Source: an uncultured Ferrovum sp.
GTDB taxonomy: Bacteria; Pseudomonadota; Gammaproteobacteria; Burkholderiales; Ferrovaceae
Assembly (NCBI GenBank): GCA_903909215.1
Contig: CAIVUX010000019.1
Location: forward strand, 1-64,000
Length of the DNA: 64,000 nucleotides
Reading direction: 5' to 3'
The notes under the pieces were generated by a model. It searched no databases, was not told the DNA's origin, and worked only from the letters and a program-made list of their open reading frames with translations. Of this stretch, positions 26,996-35,782 are shown piece after piece. The position numbers were made by a program, and so were the translations under genes. The first letter of the stretch is position 1, and each line of letters begins with the position of its first letter.

Positions 26996-27825
26996 ACGGC
27001 GCCATCTTAGGTGCCCCAGCCCCTGCCAAGCTCAATTTGTTTTTGCACGTTACAGGGCGCCGCGCGGATGGTTATCACACGTTGCAAACGGTCTTCACTT
27101 TTATCGATTATGGCGATACCTTGGATTTTGTAGCCACCCAGGACGGCCGCATTACGCAGCGCGCGCCCTTGGTGGGCATTACGCCGGAAGAGGACTTATG
27201 CTTAAAGGCAGCGCACGCCTTGCAGCGTGCCAGTGACTGTGAGCAAGGCGTGGTGATTGGATTAAATAAACGCATTCCCTTGGGCGGGGGTTTGGGCGGT
27301 GGCAGCTCGGATGCCGCCACTACCTTATTGATTTTAAATAAATTATGGGGTCTTTCTTGGCCCCGCCAAGCGCTTTTGGCGTTGGCCGCGACCTTAGGTG
27401 CCGACGTACCGGTTTTTGTGGCAGGAAGCGCCGCATTTGCCGAAGGAGTGGGCGAAATTTTAACCCCCATGGTTCTGCCAACCCCTTGGTACCTGGTGGT
27501 AGACCCTCAAATCAACGTTTCCACCCGTGAAATCTTCGAAGCCCCTGATTTGACAAGGAGTTCGATCCCGGTCAAAATGTGCGACTTTTCAATGGAATTT
27601 GGGCGAAATGACCTCCAACCCGTGGTCTGTCGCCGTTATCCGCAGGTAGCCCGACTGCTTGATGCCCTGAATCGCCTGGGCCCGGCTCAAATGACAGGTT
27701 CAGGCGCTTGTTGTTTTGTGCCGTTTGAGCGGGAATCTGATGCGCAGATTGCCTTGCGACAAATTCCAATGGACTGCAAAGGTTTTATTGCCCGCGGGAT
27801 AAACCACCATCCGCTGCGGGATTAA
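26992..27825 (+). CDS. ispE: 4-diphosphocytidyl-2-C-methylerythritol kinase
   Basis: MEP-pathway kinase that phosphorylates CDP-ME (277 aa). GHMP-kinase fold with the N-terminal APAKLNLFLHVTGRRADGYH and the ATP loop PLGGGLGGGSSDAATTL. ATG 26992 is the start because homology begins there and it overlaps the lolB stop; the frame is open further upstream inside lolB. Next to tRNA-Gln and prs, a common proteobacterial order. Confidence 0.96.
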   Translation: MNGAILGAPAPAKLNLFLHVTGRRADGYHTLQTVFTFIDYGDTLDFVATQDGRITQRAPLVGITPEEDLCLKAAHALQRASDCEQGVVIGLNKRIPLGGGLGGGSSDAATTLLILNKLWGLSWPRQALLALAATLGADVPVFVAGSAAFAEGVGEILTPMVLPTPWYLVVDPQINVSTREIFEAPDLTRSSIPVKMCDFSMEFGRNDLQPVVCRRYPQVARLLDALNRLGPAQMTGSGACCFVPFERESDAQIALRQIPMDCKGFIARGINHHPLRD

Positions 27826-27832
27826 GGGTCGT

Positions 27833-27907
27833 AGGGGAGTCGCCAAGTGGTAAGGCACCGGATTTTGATTCCGGCATTCGTAGGTTCGATCCCTACCTCC
27901 CCTGCCA
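27833..27907 (+). tRNA. tRNA-Gln (anticodon UUG), CCA encoded
   Basis: Cloverleaf built by hand: acceptor arm AGGGGAG (27833-27839) pairs with CTCCCCT (27897-27903). Anticodon stem CCGGA/TCCGG encloses the loop TTTTGAT with anticodon TTG at 27865-27867. T arm GTAGG-TTCGATC-CCTAC; discriminator G, then genomic CCA at 27905-27907. Gln identity fits the anticodon. Located between ispE and prs. Confidence 0.97.
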
Positions 27908-27939
27908 GTATTGAAGGCGATTAACAAACCAGGAGTTCC

Positions 27940-28890
27940 ATGTCTTCTGACAACCTGATGGTGTTCACCGGTTCCGCCAACCCCAAGTTGGCCAGCGAGG
28001 TGGCGTCACATCTGAATATTGCCGTAGGACGGGCCACTGTGGGCCGTTTTAGTGACGGTGAAGTGATGGTGGAGATTATGGAAAACGTGCGCGGTCGAGA
28101 TTGCTTTATTTTGCAATCCACCTGCGCCCCCACCAATGATCACTTAATGGAGGTGATGGTGATGTGCGATGCCCTGCGGCGCTCTTCCGCCGCACGCATT
28201 ACGGCAGCCATTCCGTATTTTGGCTATGCCCGTCAAGATCGCCGACCCCGTTCAGCGCGGGTGGCGATTTCGGCCAAGGTAGTGGCCAACATGTTGCAAG
28301 GTGCGGGCGTGAATCGGGTTTTGACCATGGACCTGCACTCCGATCAGATTCAAGGGTTTTTTGATATTCCCGTGGATAACGTGTATTCCACACCCGTATT
28401 GTTGGGGGATGTGTGGCGCACGGGGCATCAAAACCTGACCGTGGTTTCTCCTGATGTGGGAGGGGTGGTGCGCGCTCGTGCCATGGCCAAACGCCTAGAA
28501 GCCGATTTGGTCATTATCGATAAACGCCGCCCTAAACCCAATGTGGCGCAAGTGATGAATGTGATTGGCGATGTGGCGGGGCGAACTTGCCTGATCATGG
28601 ATGACATGGTGGATACCGCCAACACGTTGTGCGAAGCAGCTGCGGCATTAAAGTCACACGGCGCTGAAAAAGTATTGGCGTACATTACGCACCCGGTGTT
28701 ATCCGGAAGTGCGGTGGCGCGAATCACAGCCTCAGCCTTAGATGAACTGGTGGTAACCGACACCATTCCGTTATCTGCCGAAGCGGCGGCCAGCCCGCGT
28801 ATTCGGCAATTGAGTATTGCGGGTTTAATGGCAGAAACCATGCGTCGCATTAGCGATGCTGATTCGGTCAGCTCTTTGTTTATGGAATAG
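27940..28890 (+). CDS. prs: Ribose-phosphate pyrophosphokinase
   Basis: Makes PRPP from ribose-5-phosphate and ATP for nucleotide, His, Trp and NAD synthesis. 316 aa. [12 protein letters not shown] near residue 36, [27 protein letters not shown], and the PRPP loop [15 protein letters not shown] precedes ATG 27940. Just downstream of tRNA-Gln. pyrE, a PRPP user, is at 50.3 kb. Confidence 0.97.
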   Translation: MSSDNLMVFTGSANPKLASEVASHLNIAVGRATVGRFSDGEVMVEIMENVRGRDCFILQSTCAPTNDHLMEVMVMCDALRRSSAARITAAIPYFGYARQDRRPRSARVAISAKVVANMLQGAGVNRVLTMDLHSDQIQGFFDIPVDNVYSTPVLLGDVWRTGHQNLTVVSPDVGGVVRARAMAKRLEADLVIIDKRRPKPNVAQVMNVIGDVAGRTCLIMDDMVDTANTLCEAAAALKSHGAEKVLAYITHPVLSGSAVARITASALDELVVTDTIPLSAEAAASPRIRQLSIAGLMAETMRRISDADSVSSLFME

Positions 28891-28955
28891 TTTTGCAGCA
28901 CCTCGTTGTCTGGTCGCGGACGGCGGGTTTTATTAATTGTTAATTAGGAAAAATC

Positions 28956-29645
28956 ATGGAAATTAATGTTACAGAACGAAACGTACAGGGCACCGGAGCG
29001 AGCCGCCGCCTGCGTATCAAGGGACGTGTTCCCGGCATTTTATACGGTGCTGGCAAAGACGCGTTGGCCATCGAGCTCGATCACAATGAGTTGTACCATA
29101 AGTTGCGTCAAGAATCGTTTCACGCCTCTATTCTGACCATCAAAATGGACGGCAATGATCAGCAAGCACTGTTGCGCGATGTGCAAATGCACCCCTTCCG
29201 CCAAATCGTGTTGCATGTGGATTTTCAGCGCGTAGACGCTAACCAGAAGATTCACATGAAAGTGCCATTGCACTTTATCAATGGTGATATCTCACCGGGG
29301 GTTAAACAATCGGGCGCCATTATCAGCCATATTCTCAATGAAGTTGAGATTGTGTGTCTGCCTAAAGATTTGCCTGAGTTTATTGAAGTGGACTTGAAAG
29401 ATCTGGCTCTTGGCCATCCGTTGCATTTATCGGGCGTTGTTGTGGTGGCTGGAATTGAATTTGCCGCCGTGATTAAGGGGGATAACCCTCCTGTTGCCGC
29501 AGCTGTTCTGCCACGCGCTGCGCGTGCTGAAGAAGATGCAGATGCGCCTGCGGTGTCTGTGGCAGATGTGCCTGCAGCCAATCAGAAAGCGCCTGCCACT
29601 GAAGATGCGGGCAAGGATGGCGGCAAGGACAGCAACAAGAAATAA
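28956..29645 (+). CDS. rplY: 50S ribosomal protein L25 (CTC form)
   Basis: Binds 5S rRNA. 229 aa: an N-terminal L25 domain (about residues 1-95, beginning INVTERNVQGTGASRRLRIKGRVPGILYG) plus the C-terminal TL5/CTC beta domain. It ends in a low-complexity Ala/Glu/Lys tail from about residue 190. The long CTC form is the usual one outside enterics. Order prs-rplY-pth-ychF is conserved in proteobacteria. Confidence 0.96.
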   Translation: MEINVTERNVQGTGASRRLRIKGRVPGILYGAGKDALAIELDHNELYHKLRQESFHASILTIKMDGNDQQALLRDVQMHPFRQIVLHVDFQRVDANQKIHMKVPLHFINGDISPGVKQSGAIISHILNEVEIVCLPKDLPEFIEVDLKDLALGHPLHLSGVVVVAGIEFAAVIKGDNPPVAAAVLPRAARAEEDADAPAVSVADVPAANQKAPATEDAGKDGGKDSNKK

Positions 29646-29706
29646 ATCTCTACCAACGCCGGCCGTTGCTGCAGCGGTCGGTGTTGGCCTAACCTGAGCC
29701 GAACCC

Positions 29707-30285
29707 ATGTCAGCACTGCGATTGATGGTGGGCCTCGGTAATCCTGGCCCCGAATACGAACAAACACGACACAATGCCGGCTTTTGGTTTGTGAACCGCG
29801 TGGCCCATGCCCATGGCGGGTCTTGGCATAGGGAGTCGCGTTTCCACGGAGATGTGGCGCGCATCTCCTTACCAAGCGGCGATTTGTGGTTGTTAAAACC
29901 CTCCACTTTTATGAACGAAAGCGGTCGTGCCGTTGCAGCCATGGCGCGTTTCTATCAAATGGTGCCATCAGAAATTTTGCTGGTGCACGATGAGTTGGAT
30001 TTAGAGCCGGGTGTGGTGAAGCTTAAAAAAGCGGGCGGCTCTGCCGGTCATAACGGCCTTAAAGATACAACTGCAGCATTAGGCTCTCCCGACTATTGGC
30101 GCATGCGTGTGGGCATTGGCCACCCGGGTGAGCGGCTTCCTGTGGCTGATTATGTATTGCGTCGTGCCACGCGTGATGAGCAAGAATCTATTGATACCGC
30201 ACTCGATCGTGCTGAAGAAGTGTTTCCACTCATTGGTGCGGGTGAAATGAACGCGGCGCTGTTAAAGCTGCATACAGCCAATTAG
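29707..30285 (+). CDS. pth: Peptidyl-tRNA hydrolase
   Basis: Recycles peptidyl-tRNAs that fall off the ribosome. 192 aa with VGLGNPGPEYEQTRHNAGFW (catalytic His near residue 24), KPSTFMNESGRAV, and VHDELDLEPG, plus the substrate-binding GSAGHNGLKD. Followed by repeat R6 and ychF. Confidence 0.97.
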   Translation: MSALRLMVGLGNPGPEYEQTRHNAGFWFVNRVAHAHGGSWHRESRFHGDVARISLPSGDLWLLKPSTFMNESGRAVAAMARFYQMVPSEILLVHDELDLEPGVVKLKKAGGSAGHNGLKDTTAALGSPDYWRMRVGIGHPGERLPVADYVLRRATRDEQESIDTALDRAEEVFPLIGAGEMNAALLKLHTAN

Positions 30286-30314
30286 GGGTCAGACCCCCCC
30301 AGGGGTCTGACCCC
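30285..30314. repeat. Inverted pair of 13-mer repeats (R6)
   Basis: GGGGTCAGACCCC at 30285 and GGGGTCTGACCCC at 30302 (17-base period, spacer CCCA). The first G is the last base of the pth stop codon (TAG), so the repeat abuts the gene exactly and may have created the present stop. Confidence 0.9.
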
Positions 30315-30347
30315 AAAACAACCCACTTTTATTGTGAAGATTAAATA

Positions 30348-31439
30348 ATGAGTCTTAAATGCGGTATTGTTGGCCTACCGAATGTAGGAAAATCCACCCT
30401 TTTTAACGCTTTAACCCGAGCGGGAATTGCGGCAGAGAATTACCCCTTCTGCACCATCGAGCCCAATGTGGGGGTAGTGGAAGTGCCCGACCCACGTTTG
30501 ACCGCTTTATCAGAAATTGTGCAGCCCGAGCGCGTGGTACCGGCCGTCACTGAGTTTGTGGACATCGCAGGATTGGTGGCCGGAGCTTCTAAAGGCGAAG
30601 GGTTGGGCAATCAGTTTTTGGCCAATATTCGTGAAACCGATGCCATTGTGCATGTGGTGCGTTGTTTTGAGGATGCCAATGTGATTCATGTGGCGGGGCG
30701 TGTAAACCCGGTGGATGACATTGAAACCATCAACACGGAACTGGCGCTGGCCGATCTGTCCACCGTAGAAAAAGCCATACATCGCACGCAAAAAATTGCC
30801 CGCGCCGGCGATAAAGACGCCATTGTGTTATTGGCTTTGTTGGAGCGCGTGCAAGCCCAGTTGGATCAAGGCAAACCCGTGCGCGCCATGAGCTTAGATG
30901 ACGATCAAATGGCATTGATTAAACCTGTCTGTTTAATCACCGCCAAACCCACCTTATATGTGGCCAACGTATTGGAAGGGGGTTTTACCGATAATCCTTT
31001 ATTACAGCAAGTTGAGGCTCACGCACGTGCCGAGGGCGCACCGGTGGTGGCTATTTGCGCTGCCATTGAGGCGCAAATGTCCGACTTAACCGATGAAGAC
31101 CGCACCATGTTTCTAACCGACATGGGGTTAACCGAACCCGGGCTTGATCGACTCATTCGTGCGGCCTACCGTTTGTTGGGTCTTGAAACCTACTTCACCG
31201 CGGGTGTTAAAGAGGTGCGTGCCTGGACAATTCACGTGGGCGATACCGCACCGCGCGCCGCGGCGGTGATTCACAACGATTTTGAACGTGGTTTTATTCG
31301 CGCGGAAGTCATTGCATTTGAAGATTTTATTGCCTGTAAGGGCGAACAAGGCGCGAAAGAAAATGGCAAGCTTCGCCTAGAGGGTAAGGAATACCGCGTG
31401 CAGGACGGTGATGTGATGCATTTCCGTTTTAACGTTTGA
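30348..31439 (+). CDS. ychF: Redox-regulated ATPase YchF
   Basis: Obg-related NTPase (363 aa) that binds ribosomes and prefers ATP; implicated in oxidative-stress response in E. coli. P-loop GLPNVGKST at residues 8-16, switch region [21 protein letters not shown], and ANVLE replacing the GTP-specific NKxD. The C-terminal TGS domain ends [14 protein letters not shown]. Order pth-ychF is conserved. Confidence 0.97.
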   Translation: MSLKCGIVGLPNVGKSTLFNALTRAGIAAENYPFCTIEPNVGVVEVPDPRLTALSEIVQPERVVPAVTEFVDIAGLVAGASKGEGLGNQFLANIRETDAIVHVVRCFEDANVIHVAGRVNPVDDIETINTELALADLSTVEKAIHRTQKIARAGDKDAIVLLALLERVQAQLDQGKPVRAMSLDDDQMALIKPVCLITAKPTLYVANVLEGGFTDNPLLQQVEAHARAEGAPVVAICAAIEAQMSDLTDEDRTMFLTDMGLTEPGLDRLIRAAYRLLGLETYFTAGVKEVRAWTIHVGDTAPRAAAVIHNDFERGFIRAEVIAFEDFIACKGEQGAKENGKLRLEGKEYRVQDGDVMHFRFNV

Positions 31440-31459
31440 ATATCAGAGCATTAGAGATA

Positions 31460-31472
31460 GGGGTCAGACCCC
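31460..31472. repeat. Single 13-mer repeat (R7)
   Basis: GGGGTCAGACCCC between ychF and the hydrolase gene, without a second copy at the 17-base spacing. Confidence 0.75.
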
Positions 31473-31499
31473 ATGCAAAATGTAACAAAATATGACGCA

Positions 31500-31508
31500 T
31501 GTTATAAT
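31500..31508 (+). promoter_or_regulatory. Extended -10 promoter for the hydrolase-ACP-ketosynthase genes
   Basis: TGTTATAAT: a perfect TATAAT (31503-31508) with the extended -10 TGn element and no good -35 hexamer upstream. AGGAG follows at 31522-31526. Suggests the next three genes are transcribed apart from ychF. Confidence 0.55.
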
Positions 31509-31549
31509 ATCTCAGGTGAATAGGAGTAATAGCCGTCGATAGTATCCAC

Positions 31550-32383
31550 ATGATGGGTAAAGGACCGGGTGCTGTATTGCTGCTGCACGGGCTTTACGGA
31601 ACCCCCCAACAGATGCAGTACATTGGCCGTAAGCTTAATGTGCAAGGGGGGTATACCGTCCATATTCCCAATATTCGCGGCTATTCTGTCTTTAATGAAG
31701 CGGTGCCCAGCGAAACCACACCTTGGCATCACTGGGTAGAGCAAGTCGAGGCGCAGTTTGATGCTTTAAAACGCGAGCACGATCATGTGAGCGTGGGCGG
31801 TCTGTGTATTGGGGCCAATCTGTCGCTACAGTTGGGCGCTAAGCGCAGCCCTGACATCCATGCACTCTGCCTGTACTCAGCCCCTCTGCGCTATGATGGG
31901 TGGAATGTTACCTGGATGCGCTACTTCAAATTCATTGGTTATTACACTCCGTTACGATTCATGATGTCGCTGGCGGAAAAGCCGCCCTACGGCCTTAAAG
32001 ATGAGCGCATTCGCCAATGGGTGGCGCGCCAGATGGACGAACGCGGTAATTCTGCATTGGGTTCTAACTACTCCCCGCTGACGGGCGTATTAGAATCGGA
32101 GCGATTAATGAAAGAGGTGCGCAAAAATTTGCATAAAATTTCAGCGCCAACGCTTATAATGCATGCTATTGAAGATGATTTGGCCAGTCCTCGCAATGCG
32201 CAAATCATCGAAGAAAGCATTTCATCCACACAGATCAAAAAAGTGCTGTTGGATAATTGTTACCACATTATTACTATGGATTTTCAAAAGGAACGCGTGG
32301 CCCGAGAAACCCTAGGCTTTATTAAGCATCAAGCCTTAGGTGCATCGGTCCCCCAAGCAAAACATCTTCGCTTGGTGGGGTAG
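31550..32383 (+). CDS. Alpha/beta hydrolase with Cys nucleophile, in an ACP-ketosynthase cluster
   Basis: Alpha/beta-hydrolase fold protein (277 aa), carboxylesterase-like. The oxyanion segment is LLLHGLYGTPQQM. The nucleophile elbow reads GGLCIGAN, so the nucleophile is Cys86 rather than the usual Ser. Candidate acid Asp209/Asp210 (HAIEDD) and His239 (NCYHIITMD) complete a triad. A G-x-C-x-G elbow is known in PHA synthases and dienelactone hydrolases; beside an ACP and a ketosynthase it would fit acyl transfer as well as thioester hydrolysis (inference). The start is uncertain: AGGAG at 31522-31526 is 23 bases before ATG 31550, and the frame is open back to 31520 without ATG, GTG or TTG. Confidence 0.75.
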   Translation: MMGKGPGAVLLLHGLYGTPQQMQYIGRKLNVQGGYTVHIPNIRGYSVFNEAVPSETTPWHHWVEQVEAQFDALKREHDHVSVGGLCIGANLSLQLGAKRSPDIHALCLYSAPLRYDGWNVTWMRYFKFIGYYTPLRFMMSLAEKPPYGLKDERIRQWVARQMDERGNSALGSNYSPLTGVLESERLMKEVRKNLHKISAPTLIMHAIEDDLASPRNAQIIEESISSTQIKKVLLDNCYHIITMDFQKERVARETLGFIKHQALGASVPQAKHLRLVG

Positions 32384-32393
32384 CGTTAATAAT

Positions 32394-32663
32394 ATGACAA
32401 CATCATTGCCCGTAATTCAAAAAATGCTGGTGGAAGAGTTTGGACTGACCGCTGAGCAAGTGCACCCCGATTCAAAACTTGAAGAATTGGGTGTTGATTC
32501 CCTAGCCACCGTAGAATTTATGTTCATGTTGGAAGATAAATTTGAACTCAAAATGAGCGGCGAACCTGTTACCGTTAAAACGGTGGGCGACATTGCCCGC
32601 GAGGTGGACGTGGTGGCAGCGGCACAAGGCATTGACCTTAACGCAGGAATGCCGCCCCAGTAA
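32394..32663 (+). CDS. Acyl carrier protein, non-canonical
   Basis: 89 aa carrier protein with the phosphopantetheine site GVDSLATVEF (Ser36). It is acidic and has the four-helix ACP pattern. The tail beyond residue 75 (AAAQGIDLNAGMPPQ) and the DSLATVEF context differ from fatty-acid AcpP (typically DSLDTVELVMALEEEF), so it is probably a dedicated second ACP. ATG 32394 is chosen because homology starts there. It lies 10 bases after the hydrolase and 2 bases before the ketosynthase, so the three are likely one operon. Confidence 0.88.
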   Translation: MTTSLPVIQKMLVEEFGLTAEQVHPDSKLEELGVDSLATVEFMFMLEDKFELKMSGEPVTVKTVGDIAREVDVVAAAQGIDLNAGMPPQ

Positions 32664-32665
32664 CA

Positions 32666-33901
32666 ATGGCGCGCGTTGTCGTTACCGGAGTGGGGGCACT
32701 GACGCCATTGGGCGCTGATGCAGTAACTCTCGTTGAATTACTCAATCAGGGCCATTCGGGTATTCGCCCCCTAGTGTCCCCTTGGATCAAAAATCTCGTA
32801 TCGCCTCTGGCCGCACCGGTCCTCACTCCTCTCGAGAACCGCTTTTCAAAATTACGTCGTCTCATGTTAGACCGTGTGGCTCAAATGTCCTTATGGGCCA
32901 CCAGCGAAGCCATCGCGCAGGCGGGTTTAAATTTCGCCGAGGACATAGGGTTGGAGTGCGGCATATTTTGGGGTACCGGCATGGGTGGAGCCACCACACT
33001 GGAAGCGGCGTACGTCGAATCATTGCTCAACAATGCAGCGCGACCACGCCCCACCACCATCGTGATGCTCATGGCCAATGCGTCCACAGGGCAAATTGGC
33101 ATGGAATATAAAATTCGCGGACCCAGCACTACTTATTCATCTGCCTGCTCATCATCTGCAGTGGCTATTGGCGAAGCATTTTTGGCCATTCAATCGGGAC
33201 GCATTCGTTACGCCGTAGCCGGGGGAGCAGAGGCAATGCTCACACAGGGGGCAATGAAAGCCTGGGAATCGTTGCAAACCTTGGCCAAGGCCGACGCACA
33301 GCATCCTGAAACATCCTGTCGCCCTTTTTCAAAAGATCGCAGCGGATTTATTTTAGGTGAAGGCGCTGCTGCATTGATTTTGGAGGACGAGTCTTCGGCC
33401 CGTGCGCGTGGTGCCACTATTTTGGCAGAGCTGGTGGGTTACGGTAACACTACGGACGCCACGCATATTACGCAGCCCGATGTGGATGGCCAAGTGCGCG
33501 CCATGCGACAAGCCCTTAATCAAGCAAGGCTTAACCCCGATCAAGTGCATCACATTAACGCACATGGCACCGGAACCTTGGTGGGCGATGCGGTAGAAAC
33601 ACGCGCCATTAAAGCGATGTTTGGTGAGACTGCCAAACATATTCCCATTAGCGCCACCAAAGCCTTGCATGGGCATTTAATGGGCGCCACAGGGGCCGTA
33701 GAAATGGTAGCGTTATTGGGCACCTTGAATACGCGCATCGTGCCCCCCACAGCACATTTGATGCAACCTGACCCCGAGTGTGATTTGGATTATGTTAGCG
33801 AAGGTGCGCGCACGTTAAAAACGTTAGACGTGGTGATGAGCAATTCATTTGGGTTTGGCGGCAACAATGTGGTGCTGATAGCGCGGCGCTACCAGCCTTA
33901 A
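32666..33901 (+). CDS. Beta-ketoacyl-ACP synthase family protein
   Basis: Condensing enzyme of the FabB/FabF thiolase fold (411 aa). Catalytic Cys161 in SSACSSSAVAIGEAF, His300 in INAHGTGTLVGD and His337 in TKALHGHLMGATGA are all present, so it should be active. The SACSSSA nucleophile context differs from FabF (ACATGA), resembling ketosynthases of specialised pathways. No ketoreductase, dehydratase, malonyltransferase or phosphopantetheinyl transferase lies nearby; it must borrow them or perform a single condensation. Converges on lipA with a 14-base gap. The product is unknown. Confidence 0.87.
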   Translation: MARVVVTGVGALTPLGADAVTLVELLNQGHSGIRPLVSPWIKNLVSPLAAPVLTPLENRFSKLRRLMLDRVAQMSLWATSEAIAQAGLNFAEDIGLECGIFWGTGMGGATTLEAAYVESLLNNAARPRPTTIVMLMANASTGQIGMEYKIRGPSTTYSSACSSSAVAIGEAFLAIQSGRIRYAVAGGAEAMLTQGAMKAWESLQTLAKADAQHPETSCRPFSKDRSGFILGEGAAALILEDESSARARGATILAELVGYGNTTDATHITQPDVDGQVRAMRQALNQARLNPDQVHHINAHGTGTLVGDAVETRAIKAMFGETAKHIPISATKALHGHLMGATGAVEMVALLGTLNTRIVPPTAHLMQPDPECDLDYVSEGARTLKTLDVVMSNSFGFGGNNVVLIARRYQP

Positions 33902-33915
33902 AAACCCGGCAGGTC

Positions 33916-34851
33916 TTAATCGCTTGTCACGCCTGCCGCATGCGCTTGCTGGTCCGCGTGATAACTAGAACGCACCATGGCCCCACAGGCTGCATGTAAA
34001 AACCCCATAGCTCGCGCTTCTTCTTCAAATTGCACAAAACGCGCCGGTTCTACGTAACGCAACACGGGCAAATGATGTGCGGTGGGCTGCAAGTATTGGC
34101 CGATGGTGAGCATCTCCACATGATGGGCACGCAAATCACGCATCACCGATAAAATCTCCTCGTCCGTTTCCCCTAACCCCACCATCAGCCCGGATTTGGT
34201 AGATACACCGGGATGGGATTCTTTAAAGCGCTTAAGCAGCAAGAGCGAATGGGCGTAATCCGCGCCAGGCCGCGCTTGCTTGTATAAACGCGGCACAGTT
34301 TCTAAATTATGATTCATCACGTCGGGCAAAGCTTCCGATAAAATATTGAGAGCCACATCCAGGCGGCCTCTAAAGTCGGGAACCAATACTTCAATTTTTG
34401 TGTACGGGGATTGCTGTCTTATTTCGCCAATGCATTCCACAAAATGACCAGCGCCACCATCGCGCAAATCATCACGATCCACACTGGTCACCACCACATA
34501 GCGCAATTTCATTTTGGCAATGCTGGCGGCCAAATCGCGCGGTTCATTTGCGTTGAGCGGGTCGGGCAAGCCATGACCCACATCACAGAAGGGGCAGCGG
34601 CGGGTGCAGCGATCGCCCATAATCATAAAAGTAGCGGTGCCATTACTAAAACATTCGCCAATGTTGGGGCATGAGGCCTCTTCACACACAGAATGCAATT
34701 TTGCATCACGCAGAATGCCTTTAATTTCATTAAAGCGCGGACCGCTGGCGGTACGCACACGGATCCAATCGGGCTTGGGCAGACGCTCCTGCGCCACAAC
34801 TTTAATTGGGATACGTGCGGTTTTAAGCGCACCTTTTTCTTTTGTGTTCAT
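33916..34851 (-). CDS. lipA: Lipoyl synthase
   Basis: Radical-SAM enzyme that inserts two sulfurs into octanoylated lipoyl domains. 311 aa. Auxiliary-cluster Cys set [13 protein letters not shown] and radical-SAM motif [10 protein letters not shown] near residue 85, with the C-terminal RSSY segment (VRSSYHAD). Overlaps lipB by 4 bases; lipB makes its substrate. Both use octanoyl-ACP chemistry, a loose link to the ACP genes next door. Confidence 0.97.
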   Translation of the reverse strand: MNTKEKGALKTARIPIKVVAQERLPKPDWIRVRTASGPRFNEIKGILRDAKLHSVCEEASCPNIGECFSNGTATFMIMGDRCTRRCPFCDVGHGLPDPLNANEPRDLAASIAKMKLRYVVVTSVDRDDLRDGGAGHFVECIGEIRQQSPYTKIEVLVPDFRGRLDVALNILSEALPDVMNHNLETVPRLYKQARPGADYAHSLLLLKRFKESHPGVSTKSGLMVGLGETDEEILSVMRDLRAHHVEMLTIGQYLQPTAHHLPVLRYVEPARFVQFEEEARAMGFLHAACGAMVRSSYHADQQAHAAGVTSD

Positions 34852-35501
34852 AAGTCGTGGGCTTGCCCGTTAAGACGGATGGTTAAGTGATCTGTTAATT
34901 GAGTTTGCAATTCTTCCAGAGTATCACAGATGCCTAAAGATTGGGTTTGCGTTACCGGCAGGTCGGCGTAGCCGCAAGGGTTGATGTTGGCAAAGGGTCT
35001 TAAATCCATATTAACGTTTAAAGAGAGGCCATGGGTGCTGCACCCTTTTTGTACGCGTAAACCCAAGGCGGCCACCTTAGACCCTTGCACATACACGCCT
35101 GGTGCGCCGTTTTGCAATTCACCCCGTACGCCATGGGCGGCCAATACATCCAGCAAGGTTTGCTCCATCAACCGAACCAAGCCCTTCACGGTAATGCCGC
35201 GCCGCCGCAGGTCAATGAGCAGATAGGCCACCAGTTGGCCGGGGCCATGATAGGTAATCTGTCCGCCGCGATCCACCTTAACCATGGGAATGCCATTATC
35301 TGTTAACCGATGGGACGCATCACCGGCTTGTCCCAAGGTATACACAGGAGGATGTTGCAGCAACCAAATTTCATCGGGCGTATCGTTTTGGCGTGCCTGT
35401 GTGAATTCTTTCATGGCCTGCCATGTGGCCTCGTATTCCGAGAGCCCGGGCATTCGGCGCACAGTAATGGCCTGAAGGCTGTGGTGCACAATCGCGTTCA
35501 C
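34848..35501 (-). CDS. lipB: Octanoyl-[ACP]:protein N-octanoyltransferase
   Basis: Transfers octanoate from ACP to lipoyl domains (217 aa). Active-site segments [29 protein letters not shown] with the catalytic Lys, and NINPCGY with the catalytic Cys. It overlaps the DUF493 gene by 4 bases and lipA by 4 bases. Confidence 0.96.
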   Translation of the reverse strand: MNAIVHHSLQAITVRRMPGLSEYEATWQAMKEFTQARQNDTPDEIWLLQHPPVYTLGQAGDASHRLTDNGIPMVKVDRGGQITYHGPGQLVAYLLIDLRRRGITVKGLVRLMEQTLLDVLAAHGVRGELQNGAPGVYVQGSKVAALGLRVQKGCSTHGLSLNVNMDLRPFANINPCGYADLPVTQTQSLGICDTLEELQTQLTDHLTIRLNGQAHDL

Positions 35502-35782
35502 AGCACCATCACCACCATGGGGTGGCCGGATAAGTTGCGATATAGGTCATCAAGTTGGGCGCGTGATACAGCGCGAATGGTGCAGGTTACGCTGAGATAT
35601 TTCCCGCCGCTGCTGGCACGCATTTCCATATGAGCGGGGTTAAAATCGGGGGCATGACGCAAGATAATTTCCATCACGGTTTGAGCGAAGTTGTCCACTG
35701 TGCGACCCATAATCTTAATGGGAAAGTCGCAGGGAAAGTCGAAAATATCCTCACTCCCGGCCTCAATAGGCAGATCGGTCAT
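35498..35782 (-). CDS. YbeD/DUF493 family protein
   Basis: Small ferredoxin-fold protein (94 aa from ATG 35782, MTDLPIEAGSEDIFDFP). Family members sit between dacA and lipB in many proteobacteria, exactly as here between dat and lipB; their role is unproven, though the context suggests lipoate metabolism or regulation. A longer frame to 35845 exists but lies inside dat and is not conserved. Confidence 0.9.
   Translation of the reverse strand: MTDLPIEAGSEDIFDFPCDFPIKIMGRTVDNFAQTVMEIILRHAPDFNPAHMEMRASSGGKYLSVTCTIRAVSRAQLDDLYRNLSGHPMVVMVL

Noticed and set aside
33907-33938. Hairpin CGGCAGG/CCTGCCG between the ketosynthase gene and lipA as a terminator
   Set aside because: The loop is 18 bases, there is no T tract, and the right arm lies within lipA coding sequence.
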